In this document: positions 10,195 to 21,253 of the stretch, piece by piece | Layout: each line of letters begins with the position of its first letter | Numbering within the stretch: position 1 is the first letter of the stretch | NCBI RefSeq assembly: GCF_033115175.1 | Contig: NC_084834.1 | Location: 80,584,462-80,648,461 of the forward strand | Direction: 5' to 3' | Source of the DNA: Lepus europaeus | Lineage: Eukaryota; Chordata; Mammalia; Lagomorpha; Leporidae | Length of the DNA: 64,000 bases | Notes under the pieces: model-generated | Told to the model about the DNA's origin: nothing | Database searches by the model: none | The model's input: only the letters and a program-made list of their open reading frames with translations | Translations under genes and position numbers: made by a program

Positions 10195-11970
10195 CAGTTC
10201 CAGACAGGGGTGTCTCCCTCCCTGAGGACAGTCCATCTTCCAGTGACCCCATTGTCTGCACTTGGGACACTAGGCAGGGGGAGGCCTTGGGTTAGGGTAG
10301 CTCTTTGCCCAATGTCCAATATTGCCACACTTAATACAGGCTCTAGGAGGGCTGGAGCCTTGAACTAAGGTGGGTGTTGGGTTGGAGCAGGCCTTGGCCC
10401 AGTGCCCAGCACTGCTGCATGGGAAACAGGGGCCCTGAGGGGTGGAACTTAGCTTGCAATTAAAGTCTTAGTGGATTACAGAGGTACACATCTGAAACTT
10501 TAGTTTTCTGTCTATTTCCTTCTGAGTCGTTAATTCCCGATCTCTATTGTTAAAAACTTGAAAAGCCACATCTATGAGGTCCCTCTGGGGATTTTGGACC
10601 ATCTTGTAATTTTTGGAATTTGCAAGGGGTATCTGGAGCTGACTGGGACATAAAGTGGGAATTTAAAAACAGGCATTCCTCTGGGGAATTGGGATCAGTA
10701 CTAGTGTACTTTGTCATTGCCTCTGTTAGGTGGGATATACATACAATAGGGCTTTCATTGGGTTCTTGAGTAAGTAAGTACCTGTTTATGGCAGTTCTTA
10801 TACATACCTTCCAGCAGGCATGAGATCATGTAGTCTTGGACCTGTAATCCTGGGTCCCTGGATTGGTAAATCCAATCTGGGTTAGGGTAGGCTCTGGAGA
10901 TGGCTTGGGTGTCTGTCTGGGGCCTGATGGTGCATTTCATCTGCATGCTGCTTGATAGCATACCAGATATGTTCAAATTCGTCTGGAGTTAGGGTAGAGG
11001 ATAGAACTAAATACAGATCATTCCAAGTTGAGCTATAGGACTGAGTCAGGCAGAGAAATCCCTCATGGTATTTGGAGGGATTTCTGAGAATGAGCCTAAG
11101 CATTCCTCAATCTAGCTAAGGTCTGATAGAGAGAAGGGCACATAGACCCTAACTGGATCTTCCATCCCATCCACCTCCTTTGAGGGGAGGAGGGGTTTGG
11201 ATTGTTTGGGAGCATGTGTGAGGAGATAGGGTAGGGGAGGAGGCGGGGTGGGAGGGATATGGTAGCAGGAGGAAGGTAGAATCTGATGAGGAGTTAGTGG
11301 TTGGTCAGAGAGAAGTCATGAGGCTGGAGCTCCCAAATTCCCTGGGACTGGGTAGGGGGGCAGGGCAGGGGTTATCTGCAGGGTCAGGGTCACAGAGGGG
11401 ATGAGATAATGGAGAGGAATGAGAGAGTGCAAATGGGGGTGAGAAAGTAACTAAGAGTGTTCTGGACTCATATGGGAGGTAATTGGAGGAATATCACCCA
11501 GGCCCATCGGGGTCACTCTAAGGAGAACAGCAAGAAGAATCCTGGAAGTTGCACCTCTTCCCACCCTCCCAGGAGAAGCCAGGTCAGAAATGAAAGTGGA
11601 AAGGAAGATAGACTCTACAGTACCCTGTCAGGCGGTCAGGATCCACATTTTTCCTGGGGAAGTTAGCACCCCATCAAAGTCATGCTGGTCAGAGGCTCTC
11701 AGTCATCCCTGAGATTATTCCCAGTTCCATGCACCCATGGTCTCTTGAAAGGAAAAGGAAAATTCAGCGTGCCACAGAGAGAAGATGAGAGTTTGGAAGA
11801 AGAGAGGAAGCTCGGAAGAAGGGGGAAGGGAGTCTCTTACCCAAAAACCAGATCCTTTGCCCCCTTCTCACATGGGGCACCATCATGCTCACAGAAGCTA
11901 TACATGGCCACAAAGGAACAGCAGAGGACATTCATAGAAATGGCAGGTTTCTGCACAAATGTCTAGGATT
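10195..11970 (-). pseudogene. Endogenous gammaretrovirus-like (class I) gag remnant with three zinc knuckles
   Basis: Reading right to left, 11600-11100 is proline/serine-rich, like a matrix-p12 region. 11103-10882 has a capsid-like stretch (TWNDLYLVLSSTL, then a helix with EFEHIWYAI). 10430-10215 encodes three CCHC knuckles in one frame. The first (about 10385-10430) and third (about 10220-10264) are intact C-X2-C-X4-H-X4-C. The second (about 10288-10335) has Tyr in place of the last Cys. An in-frame TAG lies between knuckles two and three. Further stops and shifts break the gene. Class I assignment rests on the capsid-like words and the adjoining DTGA protease; the exact family is unknown. 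Confidence 0.75.
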
Positions 11971-12464
11971 TTGGTTGATAGTAAAACACTTATGTAGTTC
12001 TGACATCCACTTAAATGGATAGGAGAGTAATATGAGTCCTTTCAAAAGAATAAGAATTTACTGAAAAAAAAAATCTTGCAGTAGGAAGGAGTTAGAAAGT
12101 CAATATATGCCATAGTGGATCTTACTCAAATAGTGGGAACCTGGGTATTGCCATGCAATGCTTTAGACTAGGAGGTTGAACTCATTGTTTTGACTAGAGC
12201 TTTAGAAAATGGAAAAGGCAAGAGTCAATATTTATAGACTCCAAATATGCTTTCCATGTGCTCCAGGCACATGCATCAATTTGGAGAGAAAGAGGCCTAC
12301 TGACTCCAAGAAACTCTCCAATTAAACATGGGAAATAGATATTAGCTGTCCTCCAAGTAGTTTTAGAGCCTCTGAAAGTGGCTGCTGTCCACTGCAGGGC
12401 TCACCACCAGGCAAAAATCATTCCATCAAAGGGCATGCACTGGCAGATAGGACAGCATAAAATG
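11971..12464. other. Unassigned stretch between gag remnant and L1
   Basis: Upstream of gag on the minus strand and continuous with 13615 onward before the L1 landed. No LTR ends, primer-binding site or open frame seen. It may be decayed retroviral leader or host DNA. Confidence 0.4.
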
Positions 12465-12478
12465 TTGCTACTCCAAAG

Positions 12479-13600
12479 ACTTAATCAGCCATTGTCCTGA
12501 CTGTTGAGGAACAGCTTACTATCTTATTCTTTTTAGTATTTTCTTTTTCTACTTAATACCATTGGCTGAACTATTTACTTAACACAGAATTACTCTGAAA
12601 ATATAATTGAAAAAAATAAGAGTGAGAATAAGAGAGGGAGGAGATGTACGGCCTGGCATAAATTTCTATGGACTTACACCTAAGGGTAAAGCTAAAAAAT
12701 TTGCTATAGGACTCCAGATTCCATTAAGTTCGCAGATATTAATGCCATCTTACATGTTAAAGTGATCATATTAAGTGTGTAACTGATCATATAGATATGA
12801 TCAAGTGTCAAAGGGATCACATAAATAAGACCAAGTGTCTGGTAATAACAATAGATAGAATTAAAAAGGAAAGAATAATCCAACATGGGAAGCAGACCAC
12901 ACAGCAGAATCATAGAATGCCAAATGCCCTAAATAGCACTCTGACCTCAGAATCAGTCCTTAAGACATTTAGATCCAGCTGAAAAGCCCATGAGAGCATT
13001 TCAGGCATGGAAAGCCAAGACACTGTGGCAAAAAATGATCTATATGAAAGATCTCTGTGAGTGAGATTTCAGTGAAAAGAAGAGGCCATTAAAGAAGGAT
13101 GAACTTTTCCCTGAAGGGAGGAGAGAACTTCCACTTTGCTTATGGCCCTGTCTAAATACTGGCAGAGTGTGTGGACTCAAAAAGCTTCCATTGCATTGAC
13201 AGCTCATGACAAGAGCCTCAGGTGATCACTGGCATCATAAATAAGAGTGTCAATTGTTAAATCAACAACAGGAGTCACTGTGCGATTGCTCCCTATGTAG
13301 GACCTCTGTTCTTAATGAATTATACTATGAAAATTAATGCTAAAACTTGTCTTTAAATAGTACTTTATTCTTTGTGAGTCTGTGTGGGTGCAAACTGTTG
13401 AAATCTTTACTTAGTATAGAGTTGATATTCTGTATATAAAGTCAATTAAAAAAAATCTTAATGAAGAATGGGTTGAGAGAAGGAGTAGGAGATGGGATGG
13501 TTTGGGGGTTGAAGGGTGGGTGTAGGGGAAGAACTGCTATATTTCAAAAGTTGAACCTATGAAATTTATATTTATTAAATAAAAAATTTCTAAAAAAATA
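12479..13600 (+). mobile_element. 5'-truncated rabbit-type L1 (ORF2 end plus 3'UTR) inside the retroviral locus
   Basis: The 3'UTR is collinear with the copies at 8383 and 57738 and has a single-unit form (13280-13460), a short A6 site at 13030, the G-rich tract (about 13475-13530) and a TATTTATTAAATAAAA end. Flanks TGCTACTCCAAAG (about 12466-12478) and TGCTACTCAAAG (about 13602-13613) are a TSD with one inserted base. It therefore landed after the retroviral sequences were in place. Confidence 0.85.
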
Positions 13601-13613
13601 CTGCTACTCAAAG

Positions 13614-13955
13614 TTTTGGAAATGGCTTTAGACCTCTATCCCTTGAATGTTGTTCATAGGTACATGCAGAGAATAATTCTTACTCTTACTTATCCAGTTG
13701 CTTACTCTTGTTATCCAGTTGAGGACCTCAAGTACCTCTTCAAAAATCAAACATATAAGAATTTTTTTTTGTTTTTTTATACACTTTTGCTTACGGAAAG
13801 AAATTAAAAGTCTTGCATTTTCTAGCTGGTTTCTTTGACCTATCTCTTATCCTATTTCTTCTATGAGGTGCTATCAGGAGATAAGGTCTCTGGTAAGCTC
13901 TTCTACCATATTGGGGGAGAAATCTTGCTATTTTCCAAGAAGTTTCTTTAAGAAA
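13614..13955. other. Unassigned segment before env remnant
   Basis: Was joined to 12464 before the L1 insertion. Possibly decayed surface-subunit env, but no motif is visible. The minus-strand 85-codon frame at 13791-14048 has no recognisable domain and overlaps env on the other strand. Confidence 0.35.
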
Positions 13956-13959
13956 CTTG

Positions 13960-14335
13960 TATATTTGCTTTGTATACTTTATTCCAGATGACAAGTCAGG
14001 AGGTAGAGCAACTACACAAGTCTGTGGATTCTCTGGCTGAAGGGACATGGATGACCGACTAGCCTTAGAATATCCACTGATGGAACAAGGTGGAGTATGT
14101 GCAGTGGCTGATGGGGTCTACTACATTTACTTTAGCAACATTGTGCTCATGGAAAGGATTTATATTCAAGCTAAGCGGTTCTGTAATTTTGGTAAGGGAA
14201 GCCTACTAGTTTTCATCATCTTGGAAGCAGTAGGAAGCATGTTCTATTTTCCGACAAGAATCATACCCTTGTTCTTTCTTTCACCAATTTTGTTCTTCTT
14301 AACTGCCAGATTGATCTCTTTCAGATTTTGGTAGT
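13960..14335 (+). pseudogene. Endogenous retrovirus env transmembrane-subunit remnant
   Basis: Two overlapping frames joined by a shift near 14045 encode a heptad-like stretch (EVEQLHKSVDSLAEG), then LALEYPLMEQGGVCAVAD, typical of the TM ectodomain with its EQGG-V-C core, then IYIQAKRF and a hydrophobic membrane-span-like segment ending at the TAG at 14332. The C-X6-CC disulfide motif reads C-X6-YY here, so both partner cysteines are lost. This env piece lies on the opposite strand to gag and pro. Confidence 0.75.
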
Positions 14336-14519
14336 TTCTCACAAACATGGTGGTCATTCAAGGACAGCAGCCATTGTCAATGACTGGTGACAATCCTTCA
14401 ACTCCTTGGATATAATCTCTAGATCAGTTAGCGAGAGATTTTTCAGGGTAGGCAGGGACAACACTCTGATTCAGTATGAAGATGTAGAAGACAAACCTTA
14501 TTCCCTTGACCTCCCATAA

Positions 14520-14803
14520 AGGTTAAGTGATGAAAATCTCTTGATGCCATCATTGCAGTGCAGCATGCTAAGCAGCTGCTCACAATGCTGGTATCTCATT
14601 GAGCCCTTGCTGCTCTGCTTCCAATGCAGCTCCCTGCTAATGTGCCTTGGAAAGCAGTGGAGGATGGCCCAAGTTCTTGGGCCCCTGTCACTCAAATGGT
14701 AGATCTGGATGAAATTCCAGGCTCCTGGCTTTGTCTTGGCCCAGCCCTGGTCGTAGTGACCATTTGGGGAATGAACCAGTAGATGTGAGATCTTTCTCTC
14801 TTG
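14520..14803 (+). repeat. CSINE, tail lost, abutting a second CSINE
   Basis: Sense landmarks: CTCACAATGCTGGTATCTCAT, CAGCTCCCTGCTAATGTGCC, GATGGCCCAAGTTCTTGGGC, GGCTCCTGGCTTTG, GGGGAATGAACCAGTAGATG. It ends in CTTTCTCTC with no A-tail, because the next CSINE begins at once. Confidence 0.85.
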
Positions 14804-15184
14804 GTGCTCACATAGTGGGGTAGCAGGTAAAGCTGCTGCCTGCAACGCTGGCATCCCATATGGGTGCCAGTTCATGTCCAAGCTACTTCATTGCCAATCC
14901 AGCTCCCTGCTAATGCCCTTGGAAAAGCAGCATGGAATGGTCCAAGTGTTTGGGCCCCAGCCACCCACGTGGGAGATCGGGAAGAAGTTCTTGCTTCCTG
15001 GTCTGTCTCAGTGCTGGACATAATAATCATCTGGGGAGTGAACTAGAGGATGGAAAATATCTCTCTCTCTTTTCATCCCTCTGGGGAGTGAACTAGAGGA
15101 TGGAAAATCTCTCTCTCTCTTTTCATCCCTCCCCCACCACGTAACTCTGCCATTCAAATAAATAAATAAATCTTAAAAAAAAAT
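14804..15184 (+). repeat. CSINE with internal 50-bp tandem duplication
   Basis: A complete sense CSINE (CTGGCATCCCATATGGGTGC, GGGCCCCAGCCACCCACGTG, a tail of AAATAAATAAATAAATC then A9). The segment 15031-15080 is repeated at once at 15081-15130 with a single mismatch, doubling the 'CTGGGGAGTGAACTAGAGG...CATCCCT' block. Confidence 0.93.
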
Positions 15185-15189
15185 TGAGA

Positions 15190-15475
15190 GAGGAAATGAT
15201 ATGAGATAGCAGTGAGTTAGTAAATGAATAAAGGATCTTAGAGGCTTCTAACAGTCTGTGCCTTAGCCATGTACCACCAAAAACCTCCAATGCTTTCTGA
15301 GCTGATTAGACACACCCACTTTCTCATGATGCACCTGAGCATCTTCTATCATGCAGAAAATGCCACTGTAAACAAAAGTATGCTAAGATCCACATGGTGA
15401 TATCATGAAAGCTTCCAAGATATCACCACATGCACTGAACATTGCCAAAAACCACACCCATTTACATCTTCAATT
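15190..15475. repeat. Diverged direct repeat R1, right copy
   Basis: Collinear with 9140-9435 (see that entry), about 6 kb away and in the same orientation. Unlike the left copy it follows a CSINE tail rather than pol sequence. Together the two copies bracket the gag/pro and env remnants. Confidence 0.6.
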
Positions 15476-16189
15476 AGAGTATCATCCCCTGTCTGAAAAA
15501 GTAGGAAACAGAACTAGAGTAAGGCAGTTCCTCCTAATGAGGTTGCCTGCATTAACTTCTCAATGTATGCTAGTTCTTTAACCTCTATATAAATTGCTTT
15601 GAATTCTTTCATGCTGAACCAAAGAAAATGGAGTAAATCTAGTTGGGGTAACCTACACTCACCCCCGCCCCTATAGCTCCACAAGAGTAGAATGGCAGAA
15701 CTTTTCATCATACCCTTATTATGAGTTATAGCTCCGGGGTATGTTGAAAATGAGGAAGTGTGCCCGCATCTCCTTGATAGCACCTTGTCTGTGAAATGAA
15801 AACACCCCCAGTTGGAAGCATTAATGTTTTGGAGAATCTTTTTGAACAGTTTTCTTGCATACTGGTGCTGATCAAGTGCTTACTTGATGGGGACCCTCTG
15901 AAGATCTTCAGAGCTTTTCTCAGTGCAACTGCCTTCTCCTTGAATGTTCCTCTGCCCTGTAAATTCTAGCGACATCGCTCTTTTCTGACTACCGTTTTCA
16001 GCTTCAGGAGTCTGCTGTGCTATTTCCTGGGTTACTTCTCTGTGTCCTCAGCCTGGAAGTGTTCTCTAGGCAGTGAGTTGGGCTGTTCTATGACTTGATT
16101 AGTTAGTTTTTCCTCTCTTAAGTATCATCATCCTTTGTTGACTGATATCCGATCATTCATTCCCTTTACCTGAATTCTTAGTTGGTTGA
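15476..16189. other. Unassigned sequence, possibly retroviral
   Basis: A minus-strand frame of 89 codons (15514-15783) has no recognised motif. The sequence lies between repeat R1 and a candidate minus-strand LTR, so it may be retroviral interior, but I see no diagnostic word. Confidence 0.35.
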
Positions 16190-16650
16190 AATAACGTTAT
16201 GTTATGGAACATCCCCCAAACTAGTTGTAGGAATTGTGACAGAGCCCCCAAAACTGAGGACACCCCATCCAGCTGACAATAAGCCAAACACTGACACCAG
16301 GATGGTGGAAGAAACTAGTTTGTTACTGCACAATTCCCAGACTTCTCAAGGGTTTAAAGGCAGGGAATGTTATAGTTCAAAGTTGGGGATTCACAGTGTA
16401 TAATCAGCTTGTGTGAGGTCCTCTGGTTGTTCCAAAATGCATGGTTTTCCCTTGACTGGTGAGTGATAGGAGCCAGTATGTTTCTTTTGGAATGGTAAAT
16501 GTGGGCTCCAGTCATTCTGGGCTCGAAGGTAAATGGGTTATTACAGTGTTTGATGAGGACCTGTGAGTTTCTGCAAAGCTCTCAGAATAGAGGCCAGCAG
16601 TAAGATGCTGACTGTGCTAAACACAGGGGTAATGTGAATCTTTGAGATTC
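16190..16650 (-). mobile_element. Candidate LTR, antisense (class unresolved)
   Basis: On the minus strand: CTATAACATTCCCTGCC with a weak TATA, then a U5-like run through GTCAGCTGGATGGGGTGTCC to GGGGGCTCTGTCACA. The GGGGGCTCTGTCACA end resembles a gammaretroviral U5 end. No second copy was recognised, and the 5' limit is a guess. Confidence 0.4.
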
Positions 16651-17287
16651 GGGATTTTGACTCTAGATTTATTTAGTGAGTTTTAATCTCTTTATTTAAT
16701 GAATTTAATGAGTTTATAGAAATACTACAAGCTAAGGAATCAGACAAATTTCTGCATCATAGGTTTTAGGGGTAAAGGTGTGGCTTTAATCCCTGTTACT
16801 CAATCTTGTCCAGAAACGACATCTTATTCTTATACTTATGTGAATATTATGTTACTGCTATGAAAAGACACAACCCCAAAATTTCATGGAAATATAAAAA
16901 ATAAATTCATTTTGGTGCAAATTCTTTTTGAAATCTATGCATATTTTTGAAGAATCTTCATATGAATGAGCAGACTAAAGCCCACCCTTGCCATCCAAAG
17001 AACACATTGGCTTCTATTACAAACCAATTAAAGGAAGGCCAATATTTACAGTTTTCTGGCATGGTTGAATGTTGTTGATCTTAACATTTTCCCTCTGTTG
17101 GCTCTCTATCGTTTGTAAAGCAGAAGACATTATCCCTTTAACACTTGTGTTCTCATCACATAAATGTCTCTGGTCAAAATTTTTATTCAAGAACTATAGA
17201 CTTAAAAGTTTCCCTTATTCTGAAATAAAATTCCAGAAGGTTCTTAATTTTAATTAATTTAATTTATTAATTTAATTATTTATTTAT

Positions 17288-17541
17288 TGTTGCTGTGGAT
17301 TCGTTCTGAGAGGAGGAGCACAGTGGGGGCAAGAGGCACAGAGTCACCACACAGAAACCAGGAGTTGAATGAAAGTGGGCCAGAGGCAAGCAGCCCACAG
17401 ATGGTGCAGCAGCTTTTATAGCCAAGGCAGCCAATCCAATAAAGGGATGGTTTATGCCCTAACTAATCACAGCCCGTTGCCAGGCAGCCTCCATTGCCAG
17501 GGGGTTTCCCAGGGAGTTTCCGAAGCCATTCCTGAGTAACA
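17288..17541 (-). mobile_element. Solo LTR, 254 bp, with 6-bp TSD
   Basis: On the minus strand it starts TGTTACTCAGGAATGG and ends CCACAGCAACA, with a TATA-like CTATAAAAG in the middle (around plus 17410-17425) and an inverted CCAAT upstream of it. The sequence ATTTAT occurs immediately before (17282-17287) and after (17542-17547), a perfect 6-bp TSD. TG...CA ends, 6-bp TSD and short length suggest an ERVK-like (class II) solo LTR; the class is inferred from TSD length. Confidence 0.88.
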
Positions 17542-17609
17542 ATTTATTTCATGAATTGCTATATTATTATCAATAGTATGATGAAGAATAAGCAATAAGC
17601 AAGAATTGG

Positions 17610-17878
17610 GGGCTGACATTGTGGCATAGCGGATAAAGCTTGTGATACCAGCATCCTATACGGGTGCCAGTTTATGTCTTGGCTGCTCTACTTCTGATCC
17701 AGCTCCCTGCTAATGGCCTGGGGAAGCAGTGGAAGATGACCCAAGTACATACACTCCTGCACTCACATGGAACACCTGGAAGGAGATCCCAGCTCCTGGC
17801 TTTGATCTGGTACAGCCCTGGCCTTTGTAGCCATCTGGGGAATGAGCCAGCAGATGGAAGATCAATCTCTCTCTCTTG

Positions 17879-17909
<31 letters not shown>

Positions 17910-17940
17910 ACTCTGACTTTCAAGTAAAATAATAAAAAGA
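17610..17940 (+). repeat. CSINE
   Basis: Sense: GACATTGTGGCATAGCGG, GCATCCTATACGGGTGCC, CAGCTCCCTGCTAATGGCC, GGGGAATGAGCCAGCAGATG, a (CT)n tract, CTCTGACTTTCAAGTAAAAT. Confidence 0.88.
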
Positions 17941-19518
17941 AGAATATATAAGAATTAAAAGTTAAAAGTGAATTTTTGTTAACTTTTAACAACTCACTAG
18001 AATTGGAATATTTGAAAGATTATTAAAAGGATATAAGCAAAGTTTTGCTATTGATCTTGTGTTATTTTCTCCTATCATTAAGATTTAGCAACAAGTATAT
18101 GTAAATTTTTCTCCCTTATAGAATTTTCTAATAATGTAATAATTTGAACTCGATAGTACTAAAGTCCTCCTCTAAAATTACTTTTTGGTAGTTCCAATAC
18201 TTTGTGCTGCCCAGACTGTGTTGGCATCCCCAGATGATTGTCCAAGTTTCAGACATGCTCAGAGTAGCTCTGCTTCAGTTGCAAAGAAGGACCTGGTTTT
18301 CCTAAGAAGAAACTACCACTAATGCAATAGGCTAACCTGTGTTGATTTGTAATTAGGAGCTAATTATCTTTTATTGTACTTCTAACCCTAGTATGCTTAT
18401 TTTAAATTAACACGATTCATTGATACCTAATGTGCTCCAGTCATTTTTTCACATATTAGAGCTTCAGCTAATTTGTTCATGTCAAACAGCAATGTTAAAT
18501 ACAGAAATGCTTTGCAGCAAGGAATAATGCCTATGGAGTAATTCCATGTAAATCTCAGTAGCTTCTATTATGCTCACTCTAAGGCCAAACAGAATTTGAA
18601 AAAGTGTTGTACAAATAAGGAATCTGTATGGTGATATATGATATTAACTGTTTTTCTGAATATAGAGTTGTCTTTAAAAAAAAATTCAGCCCAACATTCT
18701 CTTGCTGTTCCTTTGGAATGATAGAATAATTTTCAGAATGGAATAAACTGTTAGAAATGGCAAGACGTAAAATTGTCTTTTTATAAGAATAAGCCAAGTA
18801 CACATTGCACCTACATACAATCTGTCACCCTAGCACAGCATTTTACAAGGAACAGGATGTGCGGCTCTGTTTTTGTGACACAATGCAGTGTCATCATCCC
18901 ACACAATGCTTGGGTACTCTTCCAGGATATGCCTCCTAGTGAACCACTGACAATCTTTGAAATTCTTTGAAATTTCTCCTTTTGGATCTAATTATTTTTT
19001 CCTTTCTAATTACTTTCTTTATTATTCCAGCTCTACTTTTTACTAATTCTTATTATTCTAACCAAAATTATTAACTGAAATTTTGCAACATATGTGTTTT
19101 AAATTTATCACAATGTTGTTGATTTTATTTTCTTCGATGAAACTAATTGGAAAATTTAATCACATTTGAGTTCAATGTTCCTTTGAAATTTGCAAAGAGA
19201 CATTAAGTTTGAACTTTCAGAAATATTTGTATTTTCACATAAAACTTAGTCCAGACCATCATTATTTAATACAAATATTATTAATATATTACCAAAATGT
19301 ATCTTACAACTTCTGTTTATCATATGCTGGCCTAAGACATTTGGCCATTCCCAATTGAAGGTTGGGCTATTTGTTCAACAGATATCAGTAGTCTCTAATA
19401 ATTAATAGAGAACCACAAGCCTGCATTTATTATATTGTAACTACAAGATAGTAAATGACATAAAAGCAAGTCTCAGATATGCTAGTTCTGCCAATATTTA
19501 TTAGAAAATAGTGACAAA
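17941..19518. other. Unassigned AT-rich sequence
   Basis: No element or exon recognised. Frames at 18579-18803 and 18773-18970 are short, AT-biased and without motifs. Confidence 0.5.
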
Positions 19519-19774
19519 GGGGCCAAGGTGGCATAGTGGATAAATCCCTGCCTAGGATGCTGGAATCCCATTTGGGTACTGATTTGTGTCTCAGCTGCTC
19601 CACTTCTGATCCAGATCCCTGCTAATGTGCATGGAAAAGCAGGGGAAATTGGCCCAAATGTTTGGGTCCCTGTCACCCAGGTGGGAGATCCAGATGGAGT
19701 TCTGGGCTTCTGGCTTTGGCCTGTCCCACTGCTGGCCATTGCAGCCATCTGGGGAGTGGACCAGTGGATGGAAG

Positions 19775-19810
<36 letters not shown>

Positions 19811-19866
19811 GTTCTAGCTCTAGCTCTAGCTCTATCAAAATAAAAAAAATCAATCTTAAAAATCAA
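19519..19866 (+). repeat. CSINE with (CT)n and a short CTAG-type repeat
   Basis: Sense CSINE with AAGGTGGCATAGTGGATAAA, CAGATCCCTGCTAATGTGC, GCAGCCATCTGGGGAGTGG. The (CT)n at 19774-19806 passes into four copies of TAGCTC/AGCTCT (19814-19836), then an A-rich tail. Long opposite-strand frames here are products of the CT repeat. Confidence 0.9.
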
Positions 19867-20284
19867 AAGAAAGAAAACAGAGACCAAAAACCCATATAAT
19901 CTTTTCTTATAATTTGTATGTAATTTGTTACCATTTTTTGGCATCCTGGTGAAAATCTTGTACCAACTTTTAACTCAAGGCATATATGACAATCATGTAG
20001 CAGCAGAATTCTGCTGTCATGCTTGAAATATAGTGACACAATTCTTCATTAGATATCGGAACCAAGAGCTGAGTCAGAAGTTTCAGGAGTAAGATGCTAC
20101 TTTGAAACCTAGAAGTTGCTTGGTGAATCGAAATGCTTTAGATTATATATATCACCAGAAAACAATCATTTCAAACACCTTTGTATTAATTGCAAAACTC
20201 TAAGATGGAGCACATTTCCATGGGTCTACCGGATATGTGTTCATTAGATTTGGACAACTGTCATATGCTGAGTGAAAAAAAAAA

Positions 20285-21253
20285 AGAGGTGGTGAGGTTA
20301 AGAGGACAGTAGAGAAATAGAAGGAACATTCAGAAGGCCTACAGACATGTGAAAAAATTCTCAGGATCACTGACCATCAGGGAAATGTAAATCAAATCCA
20401 CAATGAGGTTTCATCTCATCCCAGTTAGAAGAGTTTTCATACAGAAATCAACAAACAATGAATGCTGGTGAGGATGTAGGGAAGGGTACCCTCCTAATCC
20501 ACTGTTGACAGGAATGTAAACTAGTACAGCCATTGTGGAAGGCACTATGGAGATACCACAGAAAGCTGAAAATAGATATACCATATGACCTGGCAATCCC
20601 ATGCCTGGTAATTTACTCAAAGGAAATTAAATCAGCATATGAAATAAATATCTGTACCCCCATGTTTACTGCAGCCTAACTCACAATAGGTAAGATATGG
20701 AATCAACCCAGATGTCTATCATCTGATGACTGGATAAAGAAATATACACACACACTAAGTGTGTGTGTGTGTGTGTATAATGGAATACTACCCAGCCATA
20801 AAAGTGAATGAAATCCTGTCTTTTGCAACAAAATGGATAGAATTGGAAATTATACTTAGTGAAATAAGCCAGTCTCGAAAACAAAAATACCATAATGCTT
20901 TCCCTGATCTGTGGTAACTAACAGAGTACCAGAAATGTAATGTATAGGAGTGAAGTTGACGTTTTGAGATTCAGTGATTGTTTATAGCCCTTGTCTGTCT
21001 CTATTGTTGAGGAGCAGTGTTTTTGTTTTTCTTACTATTTATTGAACTCTTTACTTAGTGTAGGGATAATATTATAAGTAGAAACTAAACAAAGTATTTC
21101 ATTGTAAAAATTAAAACAGGGAGTAAGATAGGAAGGAGGAGGAAGTGTGGGAGCATGAGTGGGAGGGAGGCTAGGGTAGGAAGTATCACTGTGTTCCTAA
21201 ATCTCTATATATGAATTACGTGAAATATGTTTACCTTAAACAAAAAAAAAAAA
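20285..21253 (+). mobile_element. 5'-truncated L1: ORF2 C-terminal end plus 3'UTR
   Basis: Sense L1 landmarks: GAAATGTAAATCAAATCC, CCCAGTTAGAAGAG, CATTGTGGAAGGCACTATGG, CCTGGCAATCCCATG, GGATAAAGAAATATACAC, AATACTACCCAGCCATAA, ATGGATAGAATTGGAAATTA. A purine-rich 3'UTR (21120-21185) and A13 follow. The coding part is broken by stops. Its 3'UTR differs from the GTTGCGGGTGGGAGGG type of the copies at 8.4, 12.5, 34.2, 57.7 and 60.3 kb, so it is another subfamily. A palindromic AC/GT microsatellite sits at 20743-20779. Confidence 0.9.

Noticed and set aside
17069..17257. Possible small secreted protein (hydrophobic start).
   Set aside because: The frame is AT-rich and short. Hydrophobic N-termini are common in chance frames from T-rich DNA.
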